Numbered from the stretch's first letter, positions 33,831 to 43,878 are shown. The stretch: DNA of 58,745 nucleotides from an uncultured Bacteroidales bacterium (GCA_902788275.1 CADAJV010000020.1:1-58745); one strand, 5' to 3'. The notes: generated from the letters alone by a model not told the origin. Numbers and translations: made by a program.

Positions 33831-33925
33831 CTTCAGCGCGATCAGATTTGACTTCAGCGCGATTAGATTTGGCTTCAGCGCGATTATTTATTGCGAGCTC
33901 GTTATTGTGAGCTCGCAATGAATAA
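33831..33925. repeat. Three 21-bp tandem repeats followed by a 17-bp hairpin
   Basis: Units start at 33831, 33852 and 33873, each beginning CTTCAGCGCGATYA. The last unit runs into a hairpin with 17-bp arms, one mismatch and an 8-nt loop (33884-33900 with 33909-33925; inner arm TTGCGAGCTC). The hairpin lies just downstream of the folB stop and might act as its 3' end, though no T-run follows. Confidence 0.65.
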
Positions 33926-33948
33926 GGATGATGACGAAAGAAGGAGTG

Positions 33949-34308
33949 CTATTCTCTTGTAAGAGAGAGTCTTACTGCGGCGCTGCGCACATTGCCCGGC
34001 ATAGGGGGCGCAATCTTCTGGACACAGATGTCGACCTGTTGCGCCATGGCGAAATTTGCCAGTACCGATTTCGATATGCGGCAGGCAAGATGCTCAAGGA
34101 GTCGGCTGGGTGTGGCAAACTCTTGCCGAACGAGGCGCAGTACTGCTGAATAGTCGATGGTGCCGGACAGGTCATCGTGCTCCAGGGCGGCGGGGGTGAC
34201 GTCGGCTTCTATGGCGAGATCTATTTCATACCACGAGCCAACCTGCTGCTCGTCGGTGCCCACGCCGTGGTGGCCGTAGAGGCGTATGCCGTTTAAAAGT
34301 ATCTGCAT
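33949..34308 (-). CDS. folB: Dihydroneopterin aldolase
   Basis: FolB converts 7,8-dihydroneopterin to 6-hydroxymethyl-dihydropterin and glycolaldehyde in cytosolic folate synthesis. The 119-aa length is normal for the family. Visible motifs: ILLNGIRLYGHHGVGTDEQ at the N-terminus with the Y..HGV..E signature, GTIDYSAV in the middle, LLEHLACRI, and a final basic strand VRLSLTRE. The catalytic lysine region is present as VQKIAPP. It is separated from folE by about 4.4 kb and lies on the opposite strand, so the two pterin genes are not one operon here. Confidence 0.9.
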   Translation of the reverse strand: MQILLNGIRLYGHHGVGTDEQQVGSWYEIDLAIEADVTPAALEHDDLSGTIDYSAVLRLVRQEFATPSRLLEHLACRISKSVLANFAMAQQVDICVQKIAPPMPGNVRSAAVRLSLTRE

Positions 34309-34408
34309 AGGGGCGATTCTTGCTTTGGTCTGTTTTCCTGATCTTTATAGTCTGATTAGTTTTCCTAGTCTTTCTAGTTTTTCTAGCCTTTCTGGCATTA
34401 CTGACTCT
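34309..34408. repeat. Short imperfect TTTCTAG-type repeat tract
   Basis: The 100-bp gap between folB and the DUF1460 gene carries an irregular run of TTTTCCTAG/TCTTTCTAG/TTTTTCTAG units, then CCTTTCTGG. A loosely similar GTCGGACTAGTCGGACTGG tract lies at 30484-30505 in the fimbrial operon. No gene or clear promoter is seen in it. Confidence 0.35.
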
Positions 34409-35302
34409 TTACAGTATTCTGATTACGCGGATGCCGCGCTGGGTCTTCTGGCGCTGCTGGTATTGCTGGAGGGTGAGGGGCTCCTCCACTACCTTGTGAC
34501 GGAGGCTGGAGGCGTGCATGAAGTGGAGCTTGCCGTCCTTGCCCCATAGGGCAAAGCCGAGGTGAGCCACGTCGAGGCCGGCTTTGTCGGTGACGAGGGC
34601 CACTATGTCGCCGTCGTGCACGCAACTTAGCTGTGTGCGGCTCTTGCCGAGCGATGATGTGGGTATGTAATGCTCGGTGCGGGTGATGGCTTGCTCTGCC
34701 TTGCGTATGTCGGGCAGAAAACGGTTGCCGCCAGGAGCGCGCAGGGCAGGGTAGTAGTCGGGGTTGGTGGTCATGAAGTTAATGACCTGTTTCTTGGTCG
34801 CCGAAAAGAGAGGGCTGTCTTTGGGGCCCAGTTCGCGGGCTATGCCGAGGGCCTCTGCGTTGTCTATCCAGGTGGAGTAATAATGATTGCGCGAGGCATA
34901 TCCGTTGAGCTTGCCGCCCAGGTATCTCATCTGCCGGATATTGCGGCAGTAATCAGTAAAAGTTGTCTTGCCCTGTCGGGTGGTTCTGACCAATGCGCAG
35001 ACGGTCTCTACAAAGGTTGTGCAGTCAAGTTCGCGCGTATTGATAATCAACTGTTCCGTAGCTTCTTGCGGATTTTGAATGTAGTTTACCTCAAGGGTCT
35101 GCGCAACGTAGGGCAGACCTAAGAAATGGCGGCCGAAAAACAGTGGCAGGCAGGTGCCTTTCGGCTGTCGGATTCCCTCTTGCAGAAGTTGCTCGATTTT
35201 TACGGAATCGGAAGGTTGGAAAATTATCTTCTGCGCTTTTATTTGATTTATGGATGCCAGCATCATGATGGCCAGCAGGCTATATAAAAAATTGGTGTGC
35301 AT
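34409..35302 (-). CDS. DUF1460 family amidase-like secreted protein (297 aa)
   Basis: A signal peptide ends near INQIKAQ. The body matches DUF1460 (N-acetylmuramoyl-L-alanine amidase-like, NlpC/P60-type papain fold): LDCTTFVETV with candidate catalytic Cys94, the segment RNHYYSTWIDNAEALGIA, GDIVALVTDKAGLDVAHLGFA with the candidate histidine near residue 240, and a C-terminal FMHASS. Such enzymes act on peptidoglycan or its fragments in the periplasm. It is divergent from the DUF1599 gene, with a 157-bp intergenic region that should hold promoters for both directions. Confidence 0.8.
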   Translation of the reverse strand: MHTNFLYSLLAIMMLASINQIKAQKIIFQPSDSVKIEQLLQEGIRQPKGTCLPLFFGRHFLGLPYVAQTLEVNYIQNPQEATEQLIINTRELDCTTFVETVCALVRTTRQGKTTFTDYCRNIRQMRYLGGKLNGYASRNHYYSTWIDNAEALGIARELGPKDSPLFSATKKQVINFMTTNPDYYPALRAPGGNRFLPDIRKAEQAITRTEHYIPTSSLGKSRTQLSCVHDGDIVALVTDKAGLDVAHLGFALWGKDGKLHFMHASSLRHKVVEEPLTLQQYQQRQKTQRGIRVIRIL

Positions 35303-35433
35303 AAGTCTCGGTTTTTAATGTCGCGTTTGCAAATATCGCAAAATATTTTGTTAAACAAACTAATCGGGCATTATTTTTTCTTTTTATTAGGAGTTTTTAT
35401 GCTATAGTAAGGTGCGGAGTGAGAAAATATTGC

Positions 35434-35441
35434 TAATTTTG
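35434..35441 (+). promoter_or_regulatory. Putative -7 box upstream of the DUF1599 gene
   Basis: TAATTTTG matches TAnnTTTG and lies 18 bp ahead of the start codon at 35460. No clear -33 partner is seen, and the leader would be very short. Confidence 0.4.
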
Positions 35442-35459
35442 TAGCAAATTTTATGGATT

Positions 35460-36005
35460 ATGGCTGATACTAACAAGCAGTTTGCGGACGTGATGAAGAT
35501 GTGCCGCGACCTTTTTGAGAAGAAGCTGCACGACTACGGTGCTGCATGGCGCATTATGCGCCCGCAGTCGCTTACCGACCAGATATATATCAAGGCCAAT
35601 CGCATCCGTTCGCTTCAGACCAAGGGCAACAGCATGATTGACGAGGATGAGGCGTCGGAGTTTATCGGCATCGTTAACTACAGCATTATCGGACTGATAC
35701 AGCTGGAGCATGGCGCTGCCGAGAAGGAAGATATGGATGCGTCGATGGCCCTTGCCGAATACGACAAGCAGGTCAAGAGGGTCTATGAACTGATGGTGCG
35801 CAAGAACCATGACTATGACGAGGCGTGGCGCATGATGCGCATCGGCTCCTATACCGACCTGATACTGATGAAGGTGTTCCGTACCAAGCAGATAGAGGAA
35901 CTGCATGGTGCCACCCTTGTGAGCGAGGGCATCGACGCCAACTACATGGATATGCTCAATTACTCGGTCTTCGCACTGATAAAACTGAAGTTGGAGAAAG
36001 CGTAA
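35460..36005 (+). CDS. DUF1599 domain protein (181 aa)
   Basis: This is an internally duplicated protein. Both halves carry the same pattern: a helix with KKLHDYGAAWRIMRPQSLTDQIYIK (residues about 20-45) or RKNHDYDEAWRMMRIGSYTDLILMK (about 112-136), then KANRIRSLQ/VFRTKQIEEL, then IVNYSIIGLIQLE/MLNYSVFALIKLK. The family is common in Bacteroidetes and resembles a nucleotide-modification-associated domain; its biochemical role is not known to me. It begins a rightward gene series with 21 bp to the next gene. The order DUF1599 - BT_3928-like - tpiA is conserved in Bacteroides. Confidence 0.82.
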   Translation: MADTNKQFADVMKMCRDLFEKKLHDYGAAWRIMRPQSLTDQIYIKANRIRSLQTKGNSMIDEDEASEFIGIVNYSIIGLIQLEHGAAEKEDMDASMALAEYDKQVKRVYELMVRKNHDYDEAWRMMRIGSYTDLILMKVFRTKQIEELHGATLVSEGIDANYMDMLNYSVFALIKLKLEKA

Positions 36006-36026
36006 TCTAATAAGTAAAGCCCGGAT

Positions 36027-38027
36027 ATGTCAGACAAGCTGCTGAAGATAGTAATGCCCATTGTGCGCCTGGTGTTGGGTTGCACGTTTATATTGTCGGG
36101 CTTTGTCAAGGCAGTTGACCCCAAGGGCTTCGGCTATAAGATAGAGGAATACCTGCATGTGATAAATGCAGATTTTCCCGACTGGCTCAACCTGCCGCTG
36201 GTGCTGGCCGTGGCCATATGCTGCACTGAGTTTGTGCTGGGTATATACCTGCTGCTTGGCTTGCGGCGTAAGTTTACTGCCGTGGCTACACTGATAGCGT
36301 GCACGGTGTTTGCCATTATCTCTGTGCTGTTGGTGGTATTCCATCCCGTACATGACTGCGGATGCTTCGGCGACTTCATAACCTTCAGCGACGTGCAGAC
36401 GCTGCTTAAGAACATCGTGCTGCTTGGTTTGGCAATCCTGCTGGCACGCAATCCGCAGGTGGCCAAGCCGCTTGTGCCGCAAGGGTGGCAATGGATAGTG
36501 TCGCTGTGCAGCTGTGTCTTTATCTTTTTGTTCTGCGTAAGGGCCGTATATTACTTGCCGCTGATAGATTTCCGCCAGTATAAGATAGGTGCCAACCTGA
36601 GGGAAATGGTTTTCCCCACTCACGATGATATAAAGCCTGAGGAGATTTCCGACTTCATGGTGCTGGACACACTTGGCGAGGACCAGACGGCACAGCTGCT
36701 GTTTGAGAAGAAAGCCGCCATGCTTATAATTTCTCCTCAGTTGAGCAAAGCTTCTGTCGGGGCCACAGAACGATTGACGGCCATCGGTGACTGGTGGCGC
36801 GACAAGGGGTACGACATATACTGCCTTACGGCATCGCCGTTGGAGGAGATACGCACATGGTGCTACTATAACGATGCGGAATACAAATTTCTTTTTGCCG
36901 ACCATACTCTGCTCAAGACAATGGTACGCTCAAATCCCGGGCTGATATTGCTGAGGGACGGTGTGATACGTAACAAATGGAGCGGTAACAATCTGCCGGA
37001 TGTAGAGAGTGCCCCCATTGACGAGCGTGAGTTGGAGGCAACAGTTGGTGGCAGCGGCAATATATTGCTCAAGATTCTGATGTGGTATTTGCTGCCGATG
37101 CTGTTGGTCATACTGATTTCCAATGGCTGGAAAATGCTGCGGAAAAAGAGGAAATCCCTTAAGATGCCGAGACCTCAGGAAACTCCGAGTGCCCAGAGTG
37201 CTCCGGATTCTCCGATAATCCAAGACAACAACTTAAAAACAATAATCCTAAAAACAAACAAAACAATGAGAAAAAAGATTGTAGCAGGCAACTGGAAGAT
37301 GAACATGACCCTGCAGGAAGGCGTAGCCCTCGCAAAAGAACTGAATGAAATCCTCGCAGCCGACAAGCCCAATTGCGGCGTAGTAATCTGCACGCCGTTT
37401 ATCCATTTGGCCAGCATTGCCCCGATGCTTGACACCAACGTTATCAAGCTTGGTGCAGAGAACTGCGCAGACAAGGAGAAGGGTGCATATACCGGCGAGG
37501 TTAGCGCAGCGATGGTTAAGAGCACCGGTGCAGAGTATGTAATCCTGGGCCACAGCGAGCGTCGCGCATACTATGGCGAGACTCCCGAGATATTGAAGGA
37601 GAAGGTTAACCTTGCACTGGCCAATGGCCTTAAGGTTATTTTCTGCATTGGCGAGGTGCTGGAGGAGCGTGAGGCCGGCAAGCAGAATGAGGTTGTTGCT
37701 GCTCAGCTCAAGGGTTCGCTTTACGACTTGACAGCAGAGCAGTTCTCTAACATCGTGCTGGCTTACGAGCCCGTATGGGCCATCGGTACCGGCAAGACCG
37801 CCACTGCCGACCAGGCAGAGGAGATGCACGCTTTCATTCGCCAGGAGATAGCCAAGCAGTTTGGCGCCGAGGTGGCAGAGAACACCACCATACAGTATGG
37901 CGGCAGCTGCAAGCCCGGCAATGCCAAGGAGCTCTTTGCCAAGCCCGATGTTGACGGCGGTTTGATTGGCGGTGCTTCACTTAAGGCTGCTGACTTTAAG
38001 GGCATCATAGACGCCTGGAAGGAATAA
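36027..38027 (+). CDS. BT_3928-like DoxX membrane protein reading in frame into triosephosphate isomerase (666 codons)
   Basis: Residues 1-180 contain four to five hydrophobic helices of the DoxX/MauE type ([20 protein letters not shown]; conserved HDCGCFGDF). Residues about 215-345 resemble a thioredoxin fold without a CxxC but with a [12 protein letters not shown] cis-proline strand. A further membrane helix spans about 350-370. A low-complexity tail ([28 protein letters not shown]) runs without a stop into a complete TpiA at residue 414. In relatives these are two adjacent genes. Either the upstream stop was lost, making a membrane-tethered fusion, or TpiA is mainly translated from its own ATG. 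The A-rich sequence before residue 414 looks like an untranslated leader, favouring the second. Confidence 0.7.
   Translation: MSDKLLKIVMPIVRLVLGCTFILSGFVKAVDPKGFGYKIEEYLHVINADFPDWLNLPLVLAVAICCTEFVLGIYLLLGLRRKFTAVATLIACTVFAIISVLLVVFHPVHDCGCFGDFITFSDVQTLLKNIVLLGLAILLARNPQVAKPLVPQGWQWIVSLCSCVFIFLFCVRAVYYLPLIDFRQYKIGANLREMVFPTHDDIKPEEISDFMVLDTLGEDQTAQLLFEKKAAMLIISPQLSKASVGATERLTAIGDWWRDKGYDIYCLTASPLEEIRTWCYYNDAEYKFLFADHTLLKTMVRSNPGLILLRDGVIRNKWSGNNLPDVESAPIDERELEATVGGSGNILLKILMWYLLPMLLVILISNGWKMLRKKRKSLKMPRPQETPSAQSAPDSPIIQDNNLKTIILKTNKTMRKKIVAGNWKMNMTLQEGVALAKELNEILAADKPNCGVVICTPFIHLASIAPMLDTNVIKLGAENCADKEKGAYTGEVSAAMVKSTGAEYVILGHSERRAYYGETPEILKEKVNLALANGLKVIFCIGEVLEEREAGKQNEVVAAQLKGSLYDLTAEQFSNIVLAYEPVWAIGTGKTATADQAEEMHAFIRQEIAKQFGAEVAENTTIQYGGSCKPGNAKELFAKPDVDGGLIGGASLKAADFKGIIDAWKE
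37266..38027 (+). CDS. tpiA: Triosephosphate isomerase (internal start, 253 aa)
   Basis: TpiA interconverts dihydroxyacetone phosphate and glyceraldehyde 3-phosphate in glycolysis. All active-site motifs are present: AGNWKMNMT with the catalytic lysine, LGHSERR with the catalytic histidine, [14 protein letters not shown] with the catalytic glutamate and flexible loop, and [20 protein letters not shown] for phosphate binding. From this ATG the length is 253 residues, normal for the family. The start is chosen because [12 protein letters not shown] is the usual N-terminus; the reading frame is open far upstream (see the fused reading frame). Confidence 0.9.
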   Translation: MRKKIVAGNWKMNMTLQEGVALAKELNEILAADKPNCGVVICTPFIHLASIAPMLDTNVIKLGAENCADKEKGAYTGEVSAAMVKSTGAEYVILGHSERRAYYGETPEILKEKVNLALANGLKVIFCIGEVLEEREAGKQNEVVAAQLKGSLYDLTAEQFSNIVLAYEPVWAIGTGKTATADQAEEMHAFIRQEIAKQFGAEVAENTTIQYGGSCKPGNAKELFAKPDVDGGLIGGASLKAADFKGIIDAWKE

Positions 38028-38112
38028 TAATCATTTCTGGCGGCTAGCTATTTGCTATTTTTACTGTATTTATCCGATAATATTGAGGGCTAACCTTTTA
38101 ACAATCGCTACA

Positions 38113-38745
38113 ATGAAGCACTCTGCTGCAATAATGGTCTTGGCAATGATGCTGGCAATGACGGCATCTGCCAGACTGACCTTCACCCAGAGACTCCAGC
38201 AGAAGCCTGGTGCCAAAGTCCTGCTGCGACAGGATAAGGATATAGACTTGCTGGTAAACGGACGTGAGGCTGACCCGGCGCCAGCACCGAAGGTTACACC
38301 GGCAAAGCCTGCTGTTAAGCCTTCTGCCTCAAAGACGACGGCGCCAAAGACTATTGACAAGTCGGAGCACACTAATGCCAATCCGCTGAAGGCAACCCCC
38401 GAGGCAGGCAAAGGCAATCCGGCTGCAGCAGCAGCGACACGCCCTGCGGCATCCAAAAGCAAAGCCTACACCACACGTGCCGGATGGAGAGTAAAATTCT
38501 TTACCGGTGGCAGCTCGCGTGCAGACAAAGAGGATGCCCAATCTGCAGGACGCGAGTTTAAACGCCTCTTTCCCGACACACCGGTGTATATGCACTTTGT
38601 CTCGCCTCACTGGATATGCGTAGCAGGCGACTTTGTTAATAAGGAAGATGCTGATGCCTTTGTTGACAAGGTAAGAGAGTCCGGCCGATTCAGGTCAGCA
38701 GGCATGACGATTGTGAAATCGCGTGTCAAGGTGCCCGTAGAATAA
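38113..38745 (+). CDS. Secreted SPOR-domain protein (210 aa)
   Basis: The start at 38113 is preferred over 38083 because it gives a clean signal peptide ([20 protein letters not shown]). A Pro/Ala/Lys-rich linker (residues about 60-125) leads to a C-terminal SPOR-like domain ([41 protein letters not shown]) that binds denuded glycan strands of peptidoglycan. The linker and secretion signal place it in the periplasm. It lies between tpiA and folE, as in other Bacteroidales, and its stop is 4 bp before folE. Confidence 0.8.
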   Translation: MKHSAAIMVLAMMLAMTASARLTFTQRLQQKPGAKVLLRQDKDIDLLVNGREADPAPAPKVTPAKPAVKPSASKTTAPKTIDKSEHTNANPLKATPEAGKGNPAAAAATRPAASKSKAYTTRAGWRVKFFTGGSSRADKEDAQSAGREFKRLFPDTPVYMHFVSPHWICVAGDFVNKEDADAFVDKVRESGRFRSAGMTIVKSRVKVPVE

Positions 38746-38749
38746 AGAT

Positions 38750-39340
38750 ATGGAACAATTAGAACATAATCCTCAAACACTTCAGAAGCTGGAGGAAATC
38801 TTTCGTCAGGAGTTGAGTCTGCTGGGCGAAGATCCGCAACGCGAGGGCCTGCTTAAGACCCCTATGCGTGTGGCAAAGGCCATGATGACCTTTACTCAGG
38901 GCTATAGGATGGATCCCATGGCGGTGTTGCAGTCGGCCAAGTTTAAGGAGGACTACCGACAGATGGTAATAGTAAAGGAGATAAACTTCTATTCGCTGTG
39001 CGAGCATCACATGGTGCCTTTCTATGGTCAGGCTCATGTGGCCTATATCCCAAACGGCTACATAACTGGTCTGAGCAAGATAGCCAGGGTGGTGGATATC
39101 TTTTCCCATCGTCTGCAGGTGCAGGAGCGTATGACCACCCAGATAAAGGACTGCATCCAGCAGGCCCTTAACCCACTGGGCGTGATGGTCGTGATTGAGG
39201 CCAAGCATATGTGTATGCAGATGCGCGGTGTGGAAAAACAAAACTCCGTTACCACTACCAGTGATTTCACCGGCGCATTTACCAATAAGGCTACCCGCGA
39301 TGAATTTCTGGAACTGATTAAACAGCACTCTACTCTATAA
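38750..39340 (+). CDS. folE: GTP cyclohydrolase I
   Basis: FolE converts GTP to 7,8-dihydroneopterin triphosphate, the first step of folate and pterin synthesis. The zinc ligands are visible in [12 protein letters not shown] (Cys and His) and HMCMQMRGV (Cys). [11 protein letters not shown], the [24 protein letters not shown] core and [11 protein letters not shown] complete the family pattern. The 196-aa length is normal. It is separated from the SPOR gene by only 4 bp, suggesting translational coupling; folB, which acts later in the pathway, is 4.4 kb away on the other strand. Confidence 0.94.
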   Translation: MEQLEHNPQTLQKLEEIFRQELSLLGEDPQREGLLKTPMRVAKAMMTFTQGYRMDPMAVLQSAKFKEDYRQMVIVKEINFYSLCEHHMVPFYGQAHVAYIPNGYITGLSKIARVVDIFSHRLQVQERMTTQIKDCIQQALNPLGVMVVIEAKHMCMQMRGVEKQNSVTTTSDFTGAFTNKATRDEFLELIKQHSTL

Positions 39341-39459
39341 TTAAATAATGTGTATTGATGGCCGATGTGTTATTTTTTGACTAAATTCGCAACGGAAAAT
39401 CGTATGCATTAGCGAACACATACTTATAAACGCAAATATTTCTGTAAATTTATGACACC

Positions 39460-41481
39460 ATGAAAAATCCTGTAGAACTGATGAACAAAGCTGCTGATAA
39501 TATCAGAATCTTATCAGCGGCGATGGTAGAGAATGCACACTCTGGTCATCCTGGTGGTGCAATGGGTGGTGCGGACTTTATCAATGTTCTTTTCTCGGAA
39601 TACTTGGTTTATGACCCCTCCAATCCACGGTGGGAGGCTCGCGACCGCTTCTACCTTGACCCCGGACATATGTCGGCGATGCTATACTCGCAGCTAGCCA
39701 TGACAGGTAAGTTCACAATAGATGAACTCAAGGAGTTCCGCCGCTGGAAGTCGGCTACCCCTGGACATCCTGAGCTGAACGTGATGCGCGGTATTGAGAA
39801 CTCGTCGGGTCCTCTTGGCCAGGGCCACTGTTATGCCGTGGGTGCTGCCATTGCAGCTAAGTTTCTTGCGGCTCATTTGGGCAACAAGTCTTTCCTGAAA
39901 GAAAAGATATACACATATATCAGCGATGGAGGAATACAGGAGGAGATTTCCCAGGGCGCAGGCCGCATGGCCGGTTTCCTGGGCTTGAATAACCTCGTGA
40001 TGTTCTATGACTCTAATGATATCCAGCTCTCCACCGAGTGCGCCACCGTCTCAGATGAGAATACCGCCATGAAGTACAGGGCCTGGAATTGGAACGTCAT
40101 TACCATTGACGGCAATAATGTTGACGAGATTCGCTCGGCCCTTGACAAAGCCATTGCCGAGGAGGAGCGTCCTACCCTCATCATTGGCAAGTGCGTGATG
40201 GGCAAGGGTTGTCGTGACGCAGAGGGCAACTCCCTTGAACGTAGTTGTAAGACTCACGGCGCACCACTTGGCCGTGATGCCTATGTGCAGACCGTCAAGA
40301 ATCTCGGCGGTGACCCAGACAATGCGTTTGTAATATATGACGAAGTAAGGCAGATGTATGCCAATCGTGCCAACGAGCTCAGAAACATTGTGGCCGAACG
40401 TCAGAGCGAGGAGCGGGTATGGGCTCTGGAGAATCCGGAGGCTGCCAGGAAACAAGCCGATTGGTTTGCCAACAAGTTGCCGCAGATTGACTGGGAAGAT
40501 ATTGTTGTCAAGAGCGGTGATCCCACCCGCAACGCCTCCTCAGCCGTGCTTGGCGAGCTGGGCAAGAAGGTTGAGAATATGGTCGTATCTTCCGCTGACC
40601 TCTGCAACTCCGACAAGACCGACGGTTTCCTCAAGCAGACACGCAACATACAGCCTGGTGACTTTGGCGGCAATTTCCTTCAGGCCGGAGTAAGTGAGCT
40701 GACAATGGCTTGCCTCTGTATCGGTATGACCCTGCACGGAGGCGTCATTACCGCCATGGGAACATTTTTTGTTTTTAGCGACTATATGAAGCCCGCCATT
40801 CGTATGGCTGCCTTGATGGAGCTACCCGTCAAGTTTGTGTGGAGTCACGACTCTTTCCGCGTTGGCGAGGACGGCCCCACCCATCAGCCTATTGAGCAAG
40901 AGGCACAGATACGTCTGCTTGAAAAGATGAAGAATCATAGCGGCCGCAGCTCGCTGCTGGTTATGCGTCCTGCCGATGTCCATGAGACAGTAGTCTGCTG
41001 GCGTATGGCCATGGAGAACTGGCTCACACCCTCAGCCTTGATACTGAGTCGCCAGAATGTGGTGGACCTTCCCCAGGGTACCGCCTATCTTGGAGCTAAG
41101 AGGGGTGGCTACACAGTGGTGGCAGAGGACAATCCTGACATCGTGTTGGTGGCTACAGGTTCAGAGGTGTCAACACTTGTTGATGCGTCTGAGATGCTGA
41201 AGAATGACGGCGTGAAGTTCCGCATCGTCAGCATACCCTCTGAGGGCCTGTTCCGCACCCAGGACATAGAGTATCAGCACAGCGTGCTGCCTGCAGGCGT
41301 CAAGAAATTCGGCCTCACTGCCGGTTTGCCTGTCAACCTGCAGGGATTGGTGGGCAGCCATGGCAAAGTGTATGGCGTTGAGAGCTTTGGCTACTCTGCC
41401 CACTACAAGGTGCTTGATGAGAAATTTGGCTTTAACGCCGAGAATGTATATAACCAGATAAAGAAATATCTTGCAGAATGA
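39460..41481 (+). CDS. tkt: Transketolase
   Basis: Transketolase moves two-carbon units between sugar phosphates in the pentose phosphate pathway using thiamine diphosphate. The 673-aa length is full size. Motifs: HSGHPGGAMGGAD, PGHMSAMLYSQL, GPLGQG, and a thiamine-binding segment beginning ISDGGIQEE and ending NLVMFYDSND. The pyrimidine-binding domain has GMTLHGG and FVFSDYMKPAIRMAAL, and the substrate loop is HDSFRVGEDGPTHQPIEQ. The last codons overlap rpiB (ATGA), so the two are probably translated together. The 119-bp gap upstream probably holds its promoter, but only a degenerate -7 box (TAAATTCG) is visible. Confidence 0.95.
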   Translation: MKNPVELMNKAADNIRILSAAMVENAHSGHPGGAMGGADFINVLFSEYLVYDPSNPRWEARDRFYLDPGHMSAMLYSQLAMTGKFTIDELKEFRRWKSATPGHPELNVMRGIENSSGPLGQGHCYAVGAAIAAKFLAAHLGNKSFLKEKIYTYISDGGIQEEISQGAGRMAGFLGLNNLVMFYDSNDIQLSTECATVSDENTAMKYRAWNWNVITIDGNNVDEIRSALDKAIAEEERPTLIIGKCVMGKGCRDAEGNSLERSCKTHGAPLGRDAYVQTVKNLGGDPDNAFVIYDEVRQMYANRANELRNIVAERQSEERVWALENPEAARKQADWFANKLPQIDWEDIVVKSGDPTRNASSAVLGELGKKVENMVVSSADLCNSDKTDGFLKQTRNIQPGDFGGNFLQAGVSELTMACLCIGMTLHGGVITAMGTFFVFSDYMKPAIRMAALMELPVKFVWSHDSFRVGEDGPTHQPIEQEAQIRLLEKMKNHSGRSSLLVMRPADVHETVVCWRMAMENWLTPSALILSRQNVVDLPQGTAYLGAKRGGYTVVAEDNPDIVLVATGSEVSTLVDASEMLKNDGVKFRIVSIPSEGLFRTQDIEYQHSVLPAGVKKFGLTAGLPVNLQGLVGSHGKVYGVESFGYSAHYKVLDEKFGFNAENVYNQIKKYLAE

Positions 41482-41912
41482 AGATAGGATTAGCTTCCGA
41501 CCACGCAGGTTATGCCTTGAAACAGTATGTAAAAGGCTATCTTGCAGAGAAAGGTCTTGATTACGAGGATTTCGGGTGCTATAGCGAAGAGAGTTGCGAC
41601 TACCCTGACTTTGCCCACAAGCTGGGTGAGGCCATTGATGGCGAGGCTTTGACTACAGGGATAGCCATCTGTGGCAGCGGCGAGGGTATCAGTATGACTC
41701 TTAACAAACACCCTAAGGTGAGGGCTGCCCTTGTATGGATGCCCGAAATAGCACATCTGGCTCGTCAGCACAATGATGCCAACGTGTTGGTAATGCCCGG
41801 TCGGTTCATCAATGAAGATACAGCCCGCCAGATAATGGATGAGTTCTTTTCCACTCCCTTTGAGGGCGGTCGCCATGTCAGAAGGGTCAACAAGATTCCC
41901 CTGGTAGGATAA
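41478..41912 (+). CDS. rpiB: Ribose-5-phosphate isomerase B
   Basis: RpiB interconverts ribulose 5-phosphate and ribose 5-phosphate, supplying transketolase. The N-terminal KIGLASDHAGYALK, the active-site loop ICGSGEGISMTLNK, and the LARQHNDANVLVMPGRF strand identify the RpiB/LacAB family; the 144-aa length is right. Its start codon overlaps the tkt stop by 4 bp. The loop has GEGIS rather than the more usual GIGIS or GVGMS. Confidence 0.93.
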   Translation: MKIGLASDHAGYALKQYVKGYLAEKGLDYEDFGCYSEESCDYPDFAHKLGEAIDGEALTTGIAICGSGEGISMTLNKHPKVRAALVWMPEIAHLARQHNDANVLVMPGRFINEDTARQIMDEFFSTPFEGGRHVRRVNKIPLVG

Positions 41913-41924
41913 TCACCCATTCTG

Positions 41925-42587
41925 ATGACCAAGACAGAGCTATATGCAGAGGTGCTGAGGCGTTTAAGCGAACAGATGCCGCCTGATGACACCGAGTTGG
42001 AGTATGGCAGTCCTTTCCAGTTGCTGGTAGCCGTGGTGTTATCTGCGCAGTGCACCGACAAGCGCGTCAACATCGTAACCAAGCCTCTCTTTGAGAAGTA
42101 CCCTACGGCTCACGATATGGCACATGCCTCTGAGGCCGAGATATTGAACTACATAAGTTCCGTGTCTTACCCTAACAGCAAGGCCAGCTACCTCAAGCAT
42201 TTGTCCCAGATGCTTGTCAGCGACTATGGCGGCCAGGTGCCAGCCACCATGGAGGACCTTACGCGCCTGCCCGGCGTAGGCCGTAAGACAGCCAATGTAA
42301 TACTAGCCATAATCTTCAAAGAGGCAGCATTAGCCGTTGACACCCATGTCTTTAGAGTCAGCCATCGCCTGGGACTGGTGCCGCAGCGTTGCACCACGCC
42401 ACTGGCTGTTGAGTTGGAACTGAAGAGGCACATTGACCAATCAATGGTAGCCCAGTCACACTTCTGGCTTCTCTACCTTGGCCGTTACACCTGCCTGGCC
42501 CGAAAGCCCAAATGCCAGTCATGTAGCTTGACACAGCTATGTAAATATTATAAACAAACTAATAAAACCCAAAACCATGACAATTAA
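41925..42587 (+). CDS. nth: Endonuclease III (DNA glycosylase/AP lyase)
   Basis: Nth removes oxidised pyrimidines in base excision repair. [17 protein letters not shown], the helix-hairpin-helix [11 protein letters not shown] with the catalytic lysine, and [14 protein letters not shown] with the catalytic aspartate are all present. The C-terminal C-x6-C-x2-C-x5-C cluster ([17 protein letters not shown]) binds a 4Fe-4S cluster. The 220 aa match the family. Its last 11 bp overlap the start of pgk, and 12 bp separate it from rpiB, so this repair gene is embedded in a carbon-metabolism operon. Confidence 0.94.
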   Translation: MTKTELYAEVLRRLSEQMPPDDTELEYGSPFQLLVAVVLSAQCTDKRVNIVTKPLFEKYPTAHDMAHASEAEILNYISSVSYPNSKASYLKHLSQMLVSDYGGQVPATMEDLTRLPGVGRKTANVILAIIFKEAALAVDTHVFRVSHRLGLVPQRCTTPLAVELELKRHIDQSMVAQSHFWLLYLGRYTCLARKPKCQSCSLTQLCKYYKQTNKTQNHDN

Positions 42588-43848
42588 TGATTACAAGTTT
42601 GCCGGTAAGAAGGCAATCGTGCGCGTTGACTTCAACGTGCCTCTCAATGAGAATGGACAAATCACCGATGACACCCGTATCCGCGGCGCACTGCCCACAC
42701 TTAGGAAAGTGCTTGACGAGGGTGGTTCCCTTATCATCATGAGCCACATGGGCAAGCCAAAAGGCAAGGCAAATCCCAAGATGAGCCTCTCACAGATTGT
42801 TGACGCCGTTAGTGAGAAGCTGGGTGCCCCTATCACCTTTGTTGACGACTGCCAGAAGGCCGATGCCCAGGCTGCAGCCCTGAAGCCCGGAGAAGTCCTG
42901 ATGCTTGAAAACCTCCGCTTCTATCCCGAGGAGGAAGGCAAGCCCGTAGGTATCGATAAGGCCGACCCCGCCTATGACGAGGCCAAAAAGGCCATGAAGG
43001 CTAGCCAGAAGGAGTTTGCCAAGCACCTGGCCAGCTATGCAGACTGCTACATCAACGATGCCTTTGGCACCGCCCACCGCAAGCATGCCTCCACAGCTGT
43101 CATTGCCGACTACTTTGACGCCGACAACAAGATGCTCGGCCTCCTGATGGAGAAAGAGGTGCAGGCCGTTGATAACGTGCTGAGCAACATCAAGCGCCCC
43201 TTCGTGGCCATCATGGGTGGCTCAAAGGTCAGCAGCAAGATCGGCATCATAGAGAACCTGCTGGGCAAGGTTGACAAGCTCATCCTTTGCGGCGGCATGA
43301 CCTATACCTTCTCCAAGGCACATGGCGGCGAGATAGGCAACTCCATCGTTGAGCTTGACAAGCTTGATGTAGCCCTTGGCGTAGAAGAGCAGGCTAAGAA
43401 GAACGGCGTAGAGCTTGTGCTCGGCTCTGACTCTGTTTGCTGCACAGGCTATGATTTCTCCACCTTCTCCGTTAAACCCGGCGCAGAGATCAAGGTATTC
43501 CCCTCAAATGCCATAGAGGAAGGATGGGACGGCCTCGATGCCGGTCCTGAGAGTCGCAAGAAGTTTGCTGAGGCCATTAAGGGTGCTAAGACTATACTTT
43601 GGAATGGTCCTGCCGGCTGCTTTGAGTGCGAGGACTTCACAGCAGGTTCACGCGCAGTAGGCGAGGCTGTTGCCAAGGCAACCGAAGAAGGTGCCTTCTC
43701 CCTCATCGGCGGTGGTGACTCCGTAGCGTGCGTTCACAAGTTCGGTCTCGAGGACAAGGTCAGCTATATCTCTACAGGCGGCGGTGCCCTGCTTGAGGCC
43801 ATTGAAGGCAAGGTGCTTCCTGGCATTGCAGCCATCAAGGGAGAGTAA
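42577..43848 (+). CDS. pgk: Phosphoglycerate kinase
   Basis: Pgk transfers phosphate from 1,3-bisphosphoglycerate to ADP in glycolysis. The N-terminal [67 protein letters not shown] and the C-terminal [17 protein letters not shown] are the family signatures; the 423-aa length is normal for Bacteroidetes, which have a short insertion relative to other bacteria. The start codon lies inside nth. The ATG is preceded by an A-rich stretch typical of strongly expressed genes in this phylum. Confidence 0.95.
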   Translation: MTINDYKFAGKKAIVRVDFNVPLNENGQITDDTRIRGALPTLRKVLDEGGSLIIMSHMGKPKGKANPKMSLSQIVDAVSEKLGAPITFVDDCQKADAQAAALKPGEVLMLENLRFYPEEEGKPVGIDKADPAYDEAKKAMKASQKEFAKHLASYADCYINDAFGTAHRKHASTAVIADYFDADNKMLGLLMEKEVQAVDNVLSNIKRPFVAIMGGSKVSSKIGIIENLLGKVDKLILCGGMTYTFSKAHGGEIGNSIVELDKLDVALGVEEQAKKNGVELVLGSDSVCCTGYDFSTFSVKPGAEIKVFPSNAIEEGWDGLDAGPESRKKFAEAIKGAKTILWNGPAGCFECEDFTAGSRAVGEAVAKATEEGAFSLIGGGDSVACVHKFGLEDKVSYISTGGGALLEAIEGKVLPGIAAIKGE

Positions 43849-43878
43849 ACCTCCACAAAAGCAACTATGAAAAAGGAT

